Below, piece by piece: positions 44,800 to 56,300 of a stretch of DNA of 64,000 nucleotides. The stretch covers positions 27,513 to 91,512 of the forward strand of contig CALFBG010000176.1 of the NCBI GenBank assembly GCA_937951685.1, in the 5' to 3' direction. The position numbers and the translations under genes are program-made. The notes beneath the pieces are model-generated. The model did not search any database. It saw only the letters and a list, made by a program, of their open reading frames with translations, and was not told where the DNA came from. Position 1 is the stretch's first letter. The number at the start of each line of letters is the position of its first letter. The stretch is from an uncultured Saprospiraceae bacterium (GTDB lineage: Bacteria > Bacteroidota > Bacteroidia > Chitinophagales > Saprospiraceae).

Positions 44800-44867
44800 G
44801 AAGTTGTTTTAAAATGATGTTACAAGCCTTTACCTGTAAATATTAAGATCTATTTTAAAACAACTTC
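44800..44867. repeat. Perfect 16-bp inverted repeat carrying two copies of the recurring motif
   Basis: GAAGTTGTTTTAAAAT (44800-44815) and ATTTTAAAACAACTTC (44852-44867) are exact inverse complements separated by 36 bases. It lies in the 395-base divergent region between the barrel gene (minus) and the MarR gene (plus), in which I see no other feature apart from AT-rich stretches. Confidence 0.75.
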
Positions 44868-45127
44868 ATTTAAATAACTTGACCACAATCTCTCCCTAAA
44901 TTCGGCGCAGTTTGAAGCCAATTGCGCTCTTGTTATATTTTTTTTTATTAAATATTAATGCCTTTCAGTGCTTCTACTTACCTTTTTCCATTTTCAATTG
45001 CTTTTCGCTTGTTTGTAGACTCGACAAAACGAATATTTAAGTATTCATAAACCAAGAATCATCTGCTTTCCCGTAAATTGACACACCAAAAATTGAAATT
45101 GCTTGCCTTCTTTTCTATTTTTACACC

Positions 45128-45568
45128 ATGCAGAAGGAAAGCAATGCAAAAAAATTTGGTGCATACATTGATCGTACCATGAAAATTATCCGCCACAATT
45201 ACTTGCAAAAATTTAAGGAATTGGGCGTTGACCTGACTACGGAGCAGTGGGTGATTATGGATATTTTATACGGGCAAGCGGGACTATCACAGCAGGATTT
45301 AGCAACTACTAGCTTCAAGAATGCGCCCACCGTTTCCAGAATCATCGATTTACTTTGTAAAAAAAAGATTACCGAAAGAAAGCCTTTTGCGAATGACCGT
45401 CGCAAACACAAGATCTTCTTAACCGAAACGGGAATTGCTTTATACCAAAAATTACAGCCTTCCGTCGTGGAACTTCGAAAACAAGGTTGGCAAAATCTAG
45501 AGGAAAAAGATTATACGGAGTTTGTGCGAATCATTGGTCAGATTTATGCGAACTACGAGGAACAATAA
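45128..45568 (+). CDS. MarR-family transcriptional regulator
   Basis: The 146-residue protein is a typical winged-helix MarR regulator: an N-terminal dimerisation helix (KKFGAYIDRTMKIIRHNYL), LTTEQWVIMDILYGQAGLSQQDLA, recognition helix NAPTVSRIIDLLCKKKI, and wing ERKPFANDRRKHKIFLTETG. It usually acts as a dimeric repressor that responds to small aromatic ligands. It lies 196 bases upstream of hppD in the same direction. A separate promoter precedes hppD, so the regulator could control the tyrosine-degradation genes in response to aromatic acids; this is inference. Confidence 0.93.
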   Translation: MQKESNAKKFGAYIDRTMKIIRHNYLQKFKELGVDLTTEQWVIMDILYGQAGLSQQDLATTSFKNAPTVSRIIDLLCKKKITERKPFANDRRKHKIFLTETGIALYQKLQPSVVELRKQGWQNLEEKDYTEFVRIIGQIYANYEEQ

Positions 45569-45678
45569 CAACGGCGCTAATCTTTCAAATGAAACCACCT
45601 TTTATTCGTCCAGCCCAAGGCTAGTAGAACTTATCACTTACAAAGGGACTCAAGTATCTCGTCTAAATGCGCTAAAAC

Positions 45679-45709
45679 TTGTTTTAATAAATTTTTGTGA
45701 ATATATTTG
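45679..45709 (+). promoter_or_regulatory. Promoter of the hppD-fahA operon
   Basis: TTG (45679-45681) and TATATTTG (45702-45709, exact TAnnTTTG) are spaced by 20 bases. The predicted start near 45715 leaves a leader of about 50 bases before the hppD ATG. The MarR regulator upstream could act here. Confidence 0.65.
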
Positions 45710-45764
45710 CTATGGCAACTATTGCTAAGACAAATAGATCAATTGATCATTAAAACGTTTAAAC

Positions 45765-46898
45765 ATGACCAATAATCCAACTGAAACCACCAAAATTCAC
45801 CCAAACGCTAAGGATTTTATGCCTATCCTCGGCACGGATTACATCGAACTTTACGTCAGTAATTCCAAACAAGCGGCTCATTTTTACAAAACAGCTATGG
45901 GATTCCGTTCCTTGGCTTATTCTGGGCTAGAAACGGGAAATCGAGAAACGGAATCTTTCGTACTCGTGCAGGACAAAATTCGAATTGTCCTTACCTCGCC
46001 TCTAAAAAGCGGTACTGAAATCGGAAGGCACATTGATCAACACGGAGATGGCGTAAAAGTAACTGCCCTCTGGGTAGAGGACGCGACTTATGCCTACGAA
46101 GAAGCGATCAAAAGAGGAGCAACTTCTTACCTGAAACCAACCGTTGAGGAAGATGAACACGGCAAAGTCGTTCGTTCTGGTATTCATGCTTACGGAGAAG
46201 TCGTCCACATTTTTGTAGAGAGAAAAGCTTATCAAGGTGCATTTTTACCCGGCTATCGCGCTTGGGAGAGTGATTATCAAACAACGTCCGTTGGCCTGAA
46301 GTACATCGATCACATGGTCGGTAATGTAGCGCTCGGCGATATGAATAAATGGGTTGAATTTTACGAAAGAGTATTAGGTTTTGTACAAATCAAATCTTTC
46401 GATGATAAAGATATTTCTACGCAATACACCGCACTCATGAGTAAAGTGATGAGCAGCGGCGACGGGCGGATTAAATTTCCAATTAACGAACCTGCTCCCG
46501 GACTCAAAAAATCTCAAATTGACGAATACCTTGAGTTTTACGAAGGCGCAGGGGTACAACACATCGCCGTAGCTACCGACGATATCATTAAAACCGTTTC
46601 TGAGTTGCAAGCTCGTGGGATCGACTTTTTGAAAGTTCCGACCACTTATTATGATGTATTAGAAGAGCGTGTCGGCAAAATTGATGAAAACATTGATGCT
46701 TTACGCAAACTTGGTATTCTCGTAGATAGAGACGATGAAGGCTACCTGCTGCAAATTTTTACCAAAACTATTCAGGCACGTCCCACGATGTTTTTCGAAA
46801 TTATTCAACGCAAAGGAGCAACTTCCTTCGGAAAAGGTAACTTCAAAGCACTTTTTGAAGCGATCGAACGAGAACAAGCCCTTCGCGGTACTTTATAA
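45765..46898 (+). CDS. hppD: 4-hydroxyphenylpyruvate dioxygenase
   Basis: HppD converts 4-hydroxyphenylpyruvate to homogentisate, the second step of tyrosine breakdown. The 377-residue length and the two-domain vicinal-oxygen-chelate layout fit. The iron ligands are visible as His183 (KYIDHMVGNV), His266 (GVQHIAVATDDI) and Glu345 (MFFEIIQRKG), and FYERVLGF and GKGNFKALFEAIEREQ are typical. The fahA gene begins 30 bases downstream, so the pair is an operon with a strong promoter at 45679-45709. Homogentisate 1,2-dioxygenase and maleylacetoacetate isomerase are not in the window. Confidence 0.95.
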   Translation: MTNNPTETTKIHPNAKDFMPILGTDYIELYVSNSKQAAHFYKTAMGFRSLAYSGLETGNRETESFVLVQDKIRIVLTSPLKSGTEIGRHIDQHGDGVKVTALWVEDATYAYEEAIKRGATSYLKPTVEEDEHGKVVRSGIHAYGEVVHIFVERKAYQGAFLPGYRAWESDYQTTSVGLKYIDHMVGNVALGDMNKWVEFYERVLGFVQIKSFDDKDISTQYTALMSKVMSSGDGRIKFPINEPAPGLKKSQIDEYLEFYEGAGVQHIAVATDDIIKTVSELQARGIDFLKVPTTYYDVLEERVGKIDENIDALRKLGILVDRDDEGYLLQIFTKTIQARPTMFFEIIQRKGATSFGKGNFKALFEAIEREQALRGTL

Positions 46899-46928
46899 AA
46901 AATTCCATTAAACCATTCAAATACCATC

Positions 46929-48176
46929 ATGGAGAATAAACAATGCTGGGTCGATATCCCAGAAAATAGTGACTTCACAATACATAATTTACCGTATGGC
47001 ATTTTTACCGTCGGTAGAAAAACAGCTAGAGCAGGCGTAGCCATCGGAGAAATGGTACTCGACCTTTACGAAGTAGCCAACCTCGGGTTTTTCGATGAAC
47101 TAAAAATCGCTAAAGCCGTTTTTAAAAAAGATAGCCTCAACGATTTTATCGCACTTGGTAAAGCGACTTGGTCAGCACTGAGAACTACCTTACAAAAACT
47201 ACTCACCGCAAAAAATAGCCCACTCAAAAAAGTAGCCGATAAAGTCTTGGTGGCACAAGCTGAAGTGACCATGCTGATGCCCGTTCAGGTCGGAGATTAT
47301 ACTGATTTCTATTCTAGCATCGAACACGCAACAAACTTAGGTTGCCTTTTCCGCGATCCTAAAAATGCGCTATTGCCCAATTGGCGTCACCTGCCCGTAG
47401 GATACCACGGGAGAGCATCTTCTATTTGTGTATCAGGTACCGAAATTCGTCGACCGAAAGGACAGCAAATTCCCAAAGATTCCACGCAGCCCGTTTTTGG
47501 TCCTTCTAAATTATTAGACATCGAATTAGAAATGGCTTTTGTAATCGGTAAAAATACCGAAATGGGATCGTCCGTTACTACCGATACCGCAGCGGATCAT
47601 ATTTTTGGAATGGTCATCTTCAACGATTGGTCGGCTCGTGATATTCAAAAATGGGAATATATTCCACTAGGTCCTTTCCTCGGAAAAAGCTTTGCTTCTT
47701 CGATCTCACCTTGGATTGTTACCATGGAGGCTTTAGCGCCTTTTAAAGTGGCTGGTCCCAAACAAGAACCAGAAGTCTTACCTTATCTACAATATCAAGG
47801 CAAGCAAAACTACAATATTAAGCTAGAAGTAGCCTTGCAACCAGAAGGTGCCAAAGAAACCGTAATTAGTAAATCCAACTTTCGGTATATGTACTGGAAT
47901 ATGCACCAACAGTTGGCGCACCATACCGTCAACGGTTGCAATGTCAAGGTTGGAGATATGATGGCTTCGGGGACGATTAGTGGTAAAACCAATAAATCCT
48001 ATGGTTCTATGCTGGAAATGACTTGGGCAGGAAAAAATCCAATTAAATTGAAAGGTGGCGATACCCGTAAATTCTTACAAGATCACGATACGGTGATCAT
48101 GCGCGCCCACGCTAAAAAAGGCGATATTCGCGTAGGTTTTGGCGAAGTAGTGGGTAAGATTTTGCCAGCGGTATAA
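46929..48176 (+). CDS. fahA: Fumarylacetoacetase
   Basis: FahA hydrolyses fumarylacetoacetate to fumarate and acetoacetate, the last step of tyrosine degradation. The 415 residues share numbering with the mammalian enzyme at the active site: Asp126 and His133 (DYTDFYSSIEHATN), Glu199 and Glu201 (LDIELEMAFVIGK) and Asp233 (FNDWSARDIQ), which bind the Ca/Mg ion and substrate. The VGYHGRASS segment is also typical. It directly follows hppD and is followed by a terminator hairpin (48206-48239). Cytoplasmic. Confidence is high. Confidence 0.96.
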   Translation: MENKQCWVDIPENSDFTIHNLPYGIFTVGRKTARAGVAIGEMVLDLYEVANLGFFDELKIAKAVFKKDSLNDFIALGKATWSALRTTLQKLLTAKNSPLKKVADKVLVAQAEVTMLMPVQVGDYTDFYSSIEHATNLGCLFRDPKNALLPNWRHLPVGYHGRASSICVSGTEIRRPKGQQIPKDSTQPVFGPSKLLDIELEMAFVIGKNTEMGSSVTTDTAADHIFGMVIFNDWSARDIQKWEYIPLGPFLGKSFASSISPWIVTMEALAPFKVAGPKQEPEVLPYLQYQGKQNYNIKLEVALQPEGAKETVISKSNFRYMYWNMHQQLAHHTVNGCNVKVGDMMASGTISGKTNKSYGSMLEMTWAGKNPIKLKGGDTRKFLQDHDTVIMRAHAKKGDIRVGFGEVVGKILPAV

Positions 48177-48205
48177 GTAAGTTAAAGCACAAAACTAATT
48201 TTGAC

Positions 48206-48246
48206 TAGGCTTCTCTTGCAGCATTGTGAGGGAAGCCTAATTTTTT
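48206..48246 (+). terminator. Rho-independent terminator of the hppD-fahA operon
   Basis: TAGGCTTC (48206-48213) pairs with GAAGCCTA (48232-48239), followed by a T tract after one A. It lies 29 bases after the fahA stop. Confidence 0.8.
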
Positions 48247-48537
48247 AGTTTTTGGAGCAATACAAATGCAACTTAATCGTACTTTAAGTCAAATTTTTCT
48301 TATTTTGTTGTCAAATATTCAGTGCTTGTTTAAACTCGGCTCAAGGAAGCAAAAGGCTTAGGAATTGAGCGGAATGGTAAACAAGTCATAAAGAGCGCAT
48401 TCATCACCAACAATTTCTATCTTTAAAAGTTATTTGAATAACTTTGCTCAATCATTTATCCGATCGGATAAGTTACTGTTTAAAGAGAGGTGTAAGCGAT
48501 TGATCTTTTTTTTAACCGCTTCATTAAGTTTGACAAA
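48247..48537. other. Intergenic region upstream of the MmcQ/YjbR gene
   Basis: TAACTTTG at 48439-48446 matches TAnnTTTG exactly, with a leader of about 85 bases to the ATG at 48538. Otherwise I see no ORF or repeat here. Confidence 0.5.
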
Positions 48538-48894
48538 ATGCATATTGAAGAATTTAGAACCTACTGCTTGAATAAAAAAGCTGTCGAAGAAGACCTTCCT
48601 TTTGACGAGGTTACTTTAGTTTTTAAAGTCATGGGGAAAATGTTTGCACTCACCAGTTTAAGGGGAGAAGGGTTTACCATCAACTTAAAATGTGATCCTG
48701 TATATGCACTTGAATTGCGCGAACAGTACGAAGAAGTTCAACCCGGATACCATATGAACAAGAAGCATTGGAATACCGTCAATTGCGAAGGTATGTTAGA
48801 AGATAAATTATTATTGGAATTAATTGACCATTCTTACGATTTGGTGGTACAAAAACTTAAAAAAGCAGATCGCGAAATTTTAAAAAATTTATAA
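48538..48894 (+). CDS. MmcQ/YjbR family protein
   Basis: The 118-residue protein has the YjbR-type fold pattern: HIEEFRTYCLNKKAVEEDLPF, KVMGKMFALTSLRGEGFTINLKCDP, YHMNKKHWNTVNCEG and a C-terminal helix IDHSYDLVVQKLKK. These small proteins bind DNA-like folds (a double-wing motif) but have no established function. It is cytoplasmic. An FAD oxidoreductase gene starts 51 bases downstream on the same strand, so they are probably cotranscribed; the biological meaning is unknown. Confidence 0.88.
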   Translation: MHIEEFRTYCLNKKAVEEDLPFDEVTLVFKVMGKMFALTSLRGEGFTINLKCDPVYALELREQYEEVQPGYHMNKKHWNTVNCEGMLEDKLLLELIDHSYDLVVQKLKKADREILKNL

Positions 48895-48944
48895 GTATCA
48901 AGATAGATGAAGCGCTTGGTATCTAATTCCTTACAACGTATTTC

Positions 48945-50024
48945 ATGACGAGTATTGATTATCTTATCGTAGGACAAGGATTGGCTGGTACGCTTTTGGC
49001 ACATTACCTATTGAAAGAAAACTGTACGATTAAGATTATTGACCCGCACTTTGCCGGTTCCGCATCTAAAGTTGCAGCGGGTATCATTAACCCAATTACT
49101 GGACGTAGGGTCGTGAAGAGTTGGAAAATTGATACTTTAATCCCTTTTGCTAAACAATGCTATCAAGAAATTGAAGCAAAGTTCGGGATTGCTATTTTTC
49201 AAGAGTGCAACATTCTACGCGCACTAAAAAATGTAAAGGATGAAAATTTGTGGTTCTCCAAAACTGCCTATTACGACTTAGCGGCGTATCTTGCAGAAGA
49301 ACCAAAAACGGGCGCTTACGCAGGGCAATTAAAAGATGTTTTTTCCTTCGGAGAAATCAAACAATCTGCCCAAGTTGACGTAAAACTGTTGATGGAGACT
49401 TACCGCGACTATTTTTTAGCAGCGGATCTTCTACAATCTACTCGTTTTGACCACCGTCAATTGGTCCAACAAGCGAATACGATACAATATCAAGACTGGG
49501 AAGCCAAGAAGGTGATATTCTGCGAAGGTCACCAAGCTCGGTTCAACCCTTACTTTGATTTCATTCCGTTCGAAGCAGCTAAAGGAGAAATGTTGATTGT
49601 GCATATCCCCGATAGTAATTTTAAAAAAATACTGAAACACGGTATTTTTATCGTTCCCCTAAAAAACAAAGATCACTATTGGATTGGTGCCACCTACGAA
49701 TGGGAATTCGAAGATGACGCTATCACCCAGATGGCAAAGGAAGAACTGTTAGCACGCTTGGAGAAAGTGCTCAAATTACCGTTTGAAGTTGTCGCACATT
49801 ATGCTGCGGTGCGCCCTACGGTTAAAGATCGCCGACCTTTTGTTGGATTGCATCCTCGTTTACCCAATTTAGGGTTTTTCAATGGTTTGGGGACCAAAGG
49901 AACTTCTTTGTCGCCCTTTTGGGCCAAACAATTTGTCGATTTTTTAATTCATAATATCGCCTTGCCGGAAACGGTAGGCTTGGAAAGATGCTACTCAGAT
50001 ACTGTTGAGGAAGGTAAGGCTTAA
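48945..50024 (+). CDS. FAD-dependent oxidoreductase (DAO/glycine oxidase-like)
   Basis: The 359-residue product has an FAD-binding motif at the N-terminus (DYLIVGQGLAGTLLAHYLL), Asp at the end of strand two (IKIIDPHFAGSA), SKVAAGIINPITGRRVVKS and a C-terminal substrate and FAD segment (VRPTVKDRRPFVGLHPRLPNLGFFNGLGTKGTSLSP). This is the DAO fold; the closest general match by appearance is the amine or glycine oxidase group, including the C-terminal half of MnmC. The substrate is unknown. It follows the MmcQ/YjbR gene and precedes a 282-base gap in which a hairpin GCTCAAT/ATTGAGC (50084-50127) may be a terminator. Confidence 0.85.
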   Translation: MTSIDYLIVGQGLAGTLLAHYLLKENCTIKIIDPHFAGSASKVAAGIINPITGRRVVKSWKIDTLIPFAKQCYQEIEAKFGIAIFQECNILRALKNVKDENLWFSKTAYYDLAAYLAEEPKTGAYAGQLKDVFSFGEIKQSAQVDVKLLMETYRDYFLAADLLQSTRFDHRQLVQQANTIQYQDWEAKKVIFCEGHQARFNPYFDFIPFEAAKGEMLIVHIPDSNFKKILKHGIFIVPLKNKDHYWIGATYEWEFEDDAITQMAKEELLARLEKVLKLPFEVVAHYAAVRPTVKDRRPFVGLHPRLPNLGFFNGLGTKGTSLSPFWAKQFVDFLIHNIALPETVGLERCYSDTVEEGKA

Positions 50025-50306
50025 TAAAAATAAGCTTGCTTTCATCCGCTTAAGGTTATTTTAAACACATTAACGAAAATTATGCTCAATGCTATGCGCT
50101 TTAAAATTAAAGTATAAGGTATTGAGCTTAATCATGAGTTGTTAACTTATCGTTAAATAAGCCTTAGGAAACACCATCTTTTAGCCTTTGCTCATCTAAA
50201 CGAGTAGGAAACAATTTTGTTTTCTGTTACCTTGTAAGATGCTTGGATCGAGAGTAGTTTTAAGATTTGAGCAATTAAATACGTCTTTTAATAAATTTAA
50301 CTGTGT

Positions 50307-53300
50307 ATGAAGAATTTACTGATTTTAGCATTTACTAGCGTTCTGATCCTAATCATAGCTAGTATCTATGCTTTTAGTAATACGCATCAAAATGAAAATA
50401 TGATTAATTTCAATAAAGGAGATTATGAGAAAGAATGGAAAGTGATTGAGGAACTGGAGCAAAAAGGATTACCTAAGTCAGCCTTAGAAAAAGTTGAATT
50501 ACTCTATGCTCGAGCAAAAAAAGAGAATAATCCGTCGCAAATTGTCAAAACTTTAATCTATCGAGGTAAGTATGAGAGCCAACTCGAAGAAGATGGATTG
50601 GTCAACTCAATTTATAAGTTTGAACAAGAAATGGAAGCCTCCGACCCTTTGGTTAAGTCCATTTTGCAGTCGATCTTAGCAGAGATGTATACTCGGTATT
50701 ATCAAGAAAATAGCTGGCGGTATTCCAATCGTAGCGAAACCGTTGATTTTGATCAGAAAGATATTCGGACTTGGGATATTAGGAAGTTAACGAATGCAGC
50801 CTCCGATTTGTACCACGCTTCTTTAGATTTTGAAGCAGCCAAATCAATTGAAATCTCAGATTTTTCGGCCATTACTACCAAAGCAGTCAATACGGATAAA
50901 TTGAGACCCACGCTTTATGATTTTCTTACCCATCGGGCATTAGATTATTTTATCAACGATCAAAACTACCTCACAGAGCCAGCCTTTAAATTTTATATCA
51001 ATCAAGAGGAAGCTTTTGCTAAACCTGAGGTTTTTACCAACTTTAAGTTTGAAACTAAAGACGAGCAATCGAATAAATACAATACCTTATTGTTATTTCA
51101 GCGCTTGATTAAATTCCATTTAAAGGATAAAACGCCTACGGCACTGGTTGATATTGACCTCAAACGCTTAGAGTTTGTTCATAATAATGCAGTCCTCGGT
51201 CATAAAGATCAATTGTATCTAAAAGCGCTCGAAGCCTTAGAAAAGGAATATGCGCTGGATCCCGTAGCGTCCGAAATTATTTATCGACGCGCCCAATATC
51301 ACTTGATCAAAGGAAGAGGATATCAACCGAATCCAGAAGATATTGGCAAAGACCAAATGAAAATAGCCTACGATTTAGCAACGAAAGGGGTGAAGTGGCA
51401 ACCGAAGTCCTACGGGGCTCGCTTGTGTAAGAATATTATTAATGAAATTGAGAATAAAAACCTTAGCCTCCAAACCGAGAAAATCGTTGTTCCCCAGCAA
51501 GCCTTCAAAGCTTTAGTTAATTACAAAAATCTCGATAAAATTTATTTGAAATTAATTCGGCTGGAAGAAGAAAAGAAATTTAATCAAATGAACGAGAAAG
51601 AGACGGTTGAATACTTCAATCGACTCAAAGCTTTCAAATCTTGGGAGCAAAATTTACCCAATGATGGGGATTTTAATCCGCACGCTTTGGAAATTAAAAT
51701 TGATGAATTACCACTCGGTAAATTTGTCATCGTTGCCTCGGATAATGCTAGATTCTCCTACGATAAAAATGCCATCAGTTTCATGACGGTAAAAGTTTCT
51801 CAACTGAGCTACATGGATCGCTCCGAAGGAGGAAATACGACTTTTGTTGTAATGGATCGTAGTACCGGCAAACCACTAGCAGACGTTGAAGCTAAATTTT
51901 ATGCTCGTACGTATAATCGAAAAAAAGATATTTACGAAGAAAAGGCTTTAAGTACGGCACGAACAGATACAAATGGTTTCGTACAAGCCAATGTTTCGGA
52001 TCGACAAAACTACATCGTAAAATTCAAAAAAGGAGAGGATATACTTTCTCTAAATGATAATTACCGAAATTATAGTCGCCTTCGCCGGACGCGTAAAAAA
52101 ATTAAAACGCATTTCTTTTTGGATCGTGGCATCTATCGACCAGGTCAAACTGTCTTCTTTAAAGGAATGGTGTTAGAGTACGACGAAAAACGGATGCCAA
52201 AAATTATTCCGAATAAGAAAGTACTAGTTAATTTTTATGATGTTAATGGGCAAGAGGTCGCGAAATTAAACCTGAGCACCAATAGTTATGGAACGTTCAA
52301 TGGTAGCTTTATCGCTCCTAAAACAGGCTTACTCGGAAGAATGAGTATTAGTTCCTCCGAAGGAAGTTCCAGAAAATACTTTAGAGTTGAAGAATATAAA
52401 CGTCCAAAATTTGAGCTAAGTTTTGAAGATTTAAAAGGAAGTTTTAAACTAAACGAAAACGTTGAAGTTGCTGGATTTGCAAAAGCTTACGCTGGCAATA
52501 ATATTGATGGTGCAAAAGTGAAGTATCGTGTCGTGCGTACCGTCCGTTATCCTTACTTGCCTTGGTATTATCGCGGTGGTTTTAATCCTTGGGGCAGTGG
52601 GCAAAGTCAAATGGAAATTGCCAACGGGGAAACGACTACGGATGCGGAAGGTAAATTTAAAGTGAATTTCAAAGCACTCGCCGATTTATCTATTCCTGCT
52701 ACTCGTCAACCAGAGTTTAATTTTCAAGTGAATGTTGACGTTGTGGATATTACGGGAGAAACTCAGTCCAACCAAACGAGCGTACGCGTCGGATACGTAG
52801 CACTAGAAGCGGGTATTTCTTTTGCTGAAGGCACTGATATTCCAATTGATCAATTTAAGTCTTTAACGGTTTTTACAAATAATTTAAACGGTGTCTTTAC
52901 CCCCGCACAAGGACAAGTAAAACTGGAGTTGTTGAAAAGCCCCGGTCGAGTATTGCGATCGCGATACTGGAAAGCACCAGACGTTTTTGTTTACTCGGAA
53001 GCGGAACATAATAAACTTTTTCCCTATGATATCTATCAGAAAGAGAATGACTTTAGGAATTGGAAAATTGCCGAAACGGTAATGACTAAAAACTTTGATA
53101 GCGCCAAAGATAAAATAATTTCGCTGGATAAATCGGACTGGAAAGTTGGGCACTATCGCGTTACCCTTAAAACCAAAGATCAATTTGGAGCAGCGATAGA
53201 GTTTGAGGGTTTTATCACTTTATTTGATCTCGCTGCGGCAGCTGTTCCGGGAGAACAAATCAATTTTTCTTATCTACCCAAATCTAAAGTAGAACCGGGT

Positions 53301-56300
53301 GAAGACTTAATTATCTATCAAGGTTCCGCCGGTGGCGAAACGAAAGTTCTTTTTGAAATTGCTAGAAATAATGAAACGATTCGACAAGAATGGTTGAGCA
53401 TTAATGGCATCGAAAAGATCCAAGAACAAATGAAAGAAGCCTATCGGGGTGGACTGAGCTATTCGATGCACTTCGTGAAATTTAATCGCTTTTTCTCCGT
53501 GCGAGAACGAGTGGACATTCCTTGGAGTAACAAAGATTTAAAAATAAGCTACGCTACTTTCCGAGACAAATTAAGTCCGGGACAAAAAGAAGAATGGCAA
53601 CTGACGATTTCTGGAAATAAAAAAGACAAAGTTGCAGCAGAAATGCTTGCTACGATGTATGATGCATCTTTAGATGTTTTTGCTAAGAACGATTATAGCC
53701 TTACGCCATTTCCATCTAGTTATGGTATTGATAACTATTCTTCACGGAACTTCGGACAAATTCGTTCTCGGCTCATCGCCAAACGTTGGATGAATAATCA
53801 GCCCTTAAACATCAATCGGATGTATCGTCGGTTGAATTGGTTTAATTTTAATTTCTATCCATCTTATCTTCGGTCTTATGGTTATTTGAATGAAGCATCG
53901 GCAGCGGGTATGGCAGAGGAAGCCGAGTACGATGATGGCGTTCAGGCAGCACCTGCCGAGCGTAAAAAAGCTAGTCGACCGCAGAAAAAATTACGAAGTA
54001 GTCCAGTAGCGGCTGATCGAGATGGAATGAACGAGAGCAATGAACCACCACCGCCACCACCAGCTCCTGAATCTCAAGGCGAAGATGCAGCTCCGAAGCC
54101 AGTAAAAGTGCGAACAAATTTGAACGAAACGGTTTTCTTTTTTCCTGAATTACTGACGGATGCGGATGGAAATATCATTGTAAAATTCACAATGAATGAG
54201 GCGTTGACGCGGTGGAAGTTTTTAGCACTCGCGCACACCAAAGATTTGAAAATTGGGATTAGTGAAAAAGAAGTAGTCACGCAAAAGGAGTTGATGGTTT
54301 TGCCCAATCCACCAAGATTTTTTCGGGAAAATGATGAGATCGAATTTACCGCCAAGGTAAGTAATTTGACTAAAGAAACGCTAAGTGGAGACGCTGTCTT
54401 AGAGTTGTACGACGCACTCACGATGAAACCGATTGACGATTTACTCGCTAATCAGCAAAAGCAGATTCAGTTTACTGCCAAGCCCGGACAATCCGATCGC
54501 TTAGCATGGAAGTTGAAAATTCCTTTGGGCAAAGATATTCAGGCCATTACGCATCGAGTGATTGCACGAGCCGGGAATTATGCTGACGGAGAAGAAAGTA
54601 CTTTACCGGTACTAACCAATCGAATGTTGGTAACCGAAACTTTACCCTTACCAATCAGAGAAAAATCGACAAAAGATTTTACTTTCCAAGCTTTACAAAA
54701 AGCGGGAAGTTCAAGTACCTTACAGCACCACCAATTGAGCTTAGAGTTTACCTCAAATCCAGCTTGGTATGCCGTACAAGCGTTGCCGTATTTGATGGAA
54801 TATCCCTATCAATGTACAGAGCAAATTTTCAGTCGATTTTATGCGAATAGTTTGGCAACGGAAGTAGCAAATTCACATCCAAAAGTTAAAGCCGTTTTTG
54901 AGGCTTGGAAAAATACACCTGCTTTAGAAAGTAATTTGGCTAAAAACCAAGAACTCAAAACGGCGCTCCTCGAAGAAACGCCTTGGGTACTTGCCGCACA
55001 GTCAGAGGCTGCGCAAAAGAAGCAAATCGGATTATTATTTGATTTGAATCGGATGGCGGAAGAGCAAGCATCGGCTTTAGCAATTTTGGTAGATCGTCAG
55101 CAAAGTAATGGCGGTTTTAGTTGGTTTCCGGGCGGTAGAGAGAATTGGTATATTACGCAATACATCGTAGAAGGTTTGGGGCATTTAGATCGTTTGGGCG
55201 TACGAGGCGTTAAGAAAGATGATCAAACCGAAGCACTTGTCAAGAAAGCAGTTAGTTTTATTGATGGTGAAATTGTGCAGCATTACAAAAAACTACGCAA
55301 GCGCGTGAAGCAAGCAAAGGGTAACTTAGAGGCCGATCATTTGAGCAATATTGCGATTCATTATTTGTATGCACGTTCCTTCTTTTTGGAATACACGGTA
55401 GATGGTGACGCAAAGACTGCCTTTGATTATTATCTCGGTCAAGCCGAAAAATATTGGTTGCAAAAAGGACTTTACCAAGAAGGCTTGATTGCGCTAAGTT
55501 TGCAGCGGACAAATCGAAATACTGTAGCAGCAGCTATCGTAAAATCCTTAAAAGAACGTTCGTTGAACAACGAAGAAATGGGAATGTATTGGAACTACAA
55601 TCGAGGATACAACTGGTACCAAATGCCCATCGAAACGCACGCGTTGATGATTGAAGTTTTTGATGAAGTTGCTAAAGATAATCAAGCAGTCAACGACTTG
55701 AAAGTTTGGTTGCTTAAGCATAAGCAAACGACCAATTGGAAAACGACTAAAGCTACGGCGTCCGCAGTATATGGATTATTGTTACGCGGAGCAAATTGGT
55801 TGTTGGAAGATCAAGACTTGGAGATTACCATTGGTGGGAAAAAACTGGATCAGTCTAAAATACAAAAAGAAGCAGGCACGGGCTACTTCAAAACGACTTG
55901 GAAAGGAGCGGAGGTAACACCAGCGATGGGTACGGTAGCCGTTCGTAATCCTAATAGCTCAGTCGCTTGGGGAGCAATGTATTGGCAGTATTTTGAAAAC
56001 TTAGATAAGATCAAGACTTTCGAGGAAACGCCTTTACAGATTAAAAAGCAGTTATTTAAAGAAATTCCATCGAGTACCGGACCCAAGATTACACCGGTGA
56101 CGACGGAAACTGCACTAATTCCGGGAGATAAATTGAAAGTGCGGATTGAGATCCGAGTAGATCGAGCGATGGAATATGTACACTTAAAAGATATGCGCGC
56201 GGCCGGTCTGGAACCGATCAATACGATAAGTCGTTATCAATGGCAAGGTGGCTTAGGCTACTATGAAAGTACGCGAGATGCTGCGACGAACTTCTTCATT

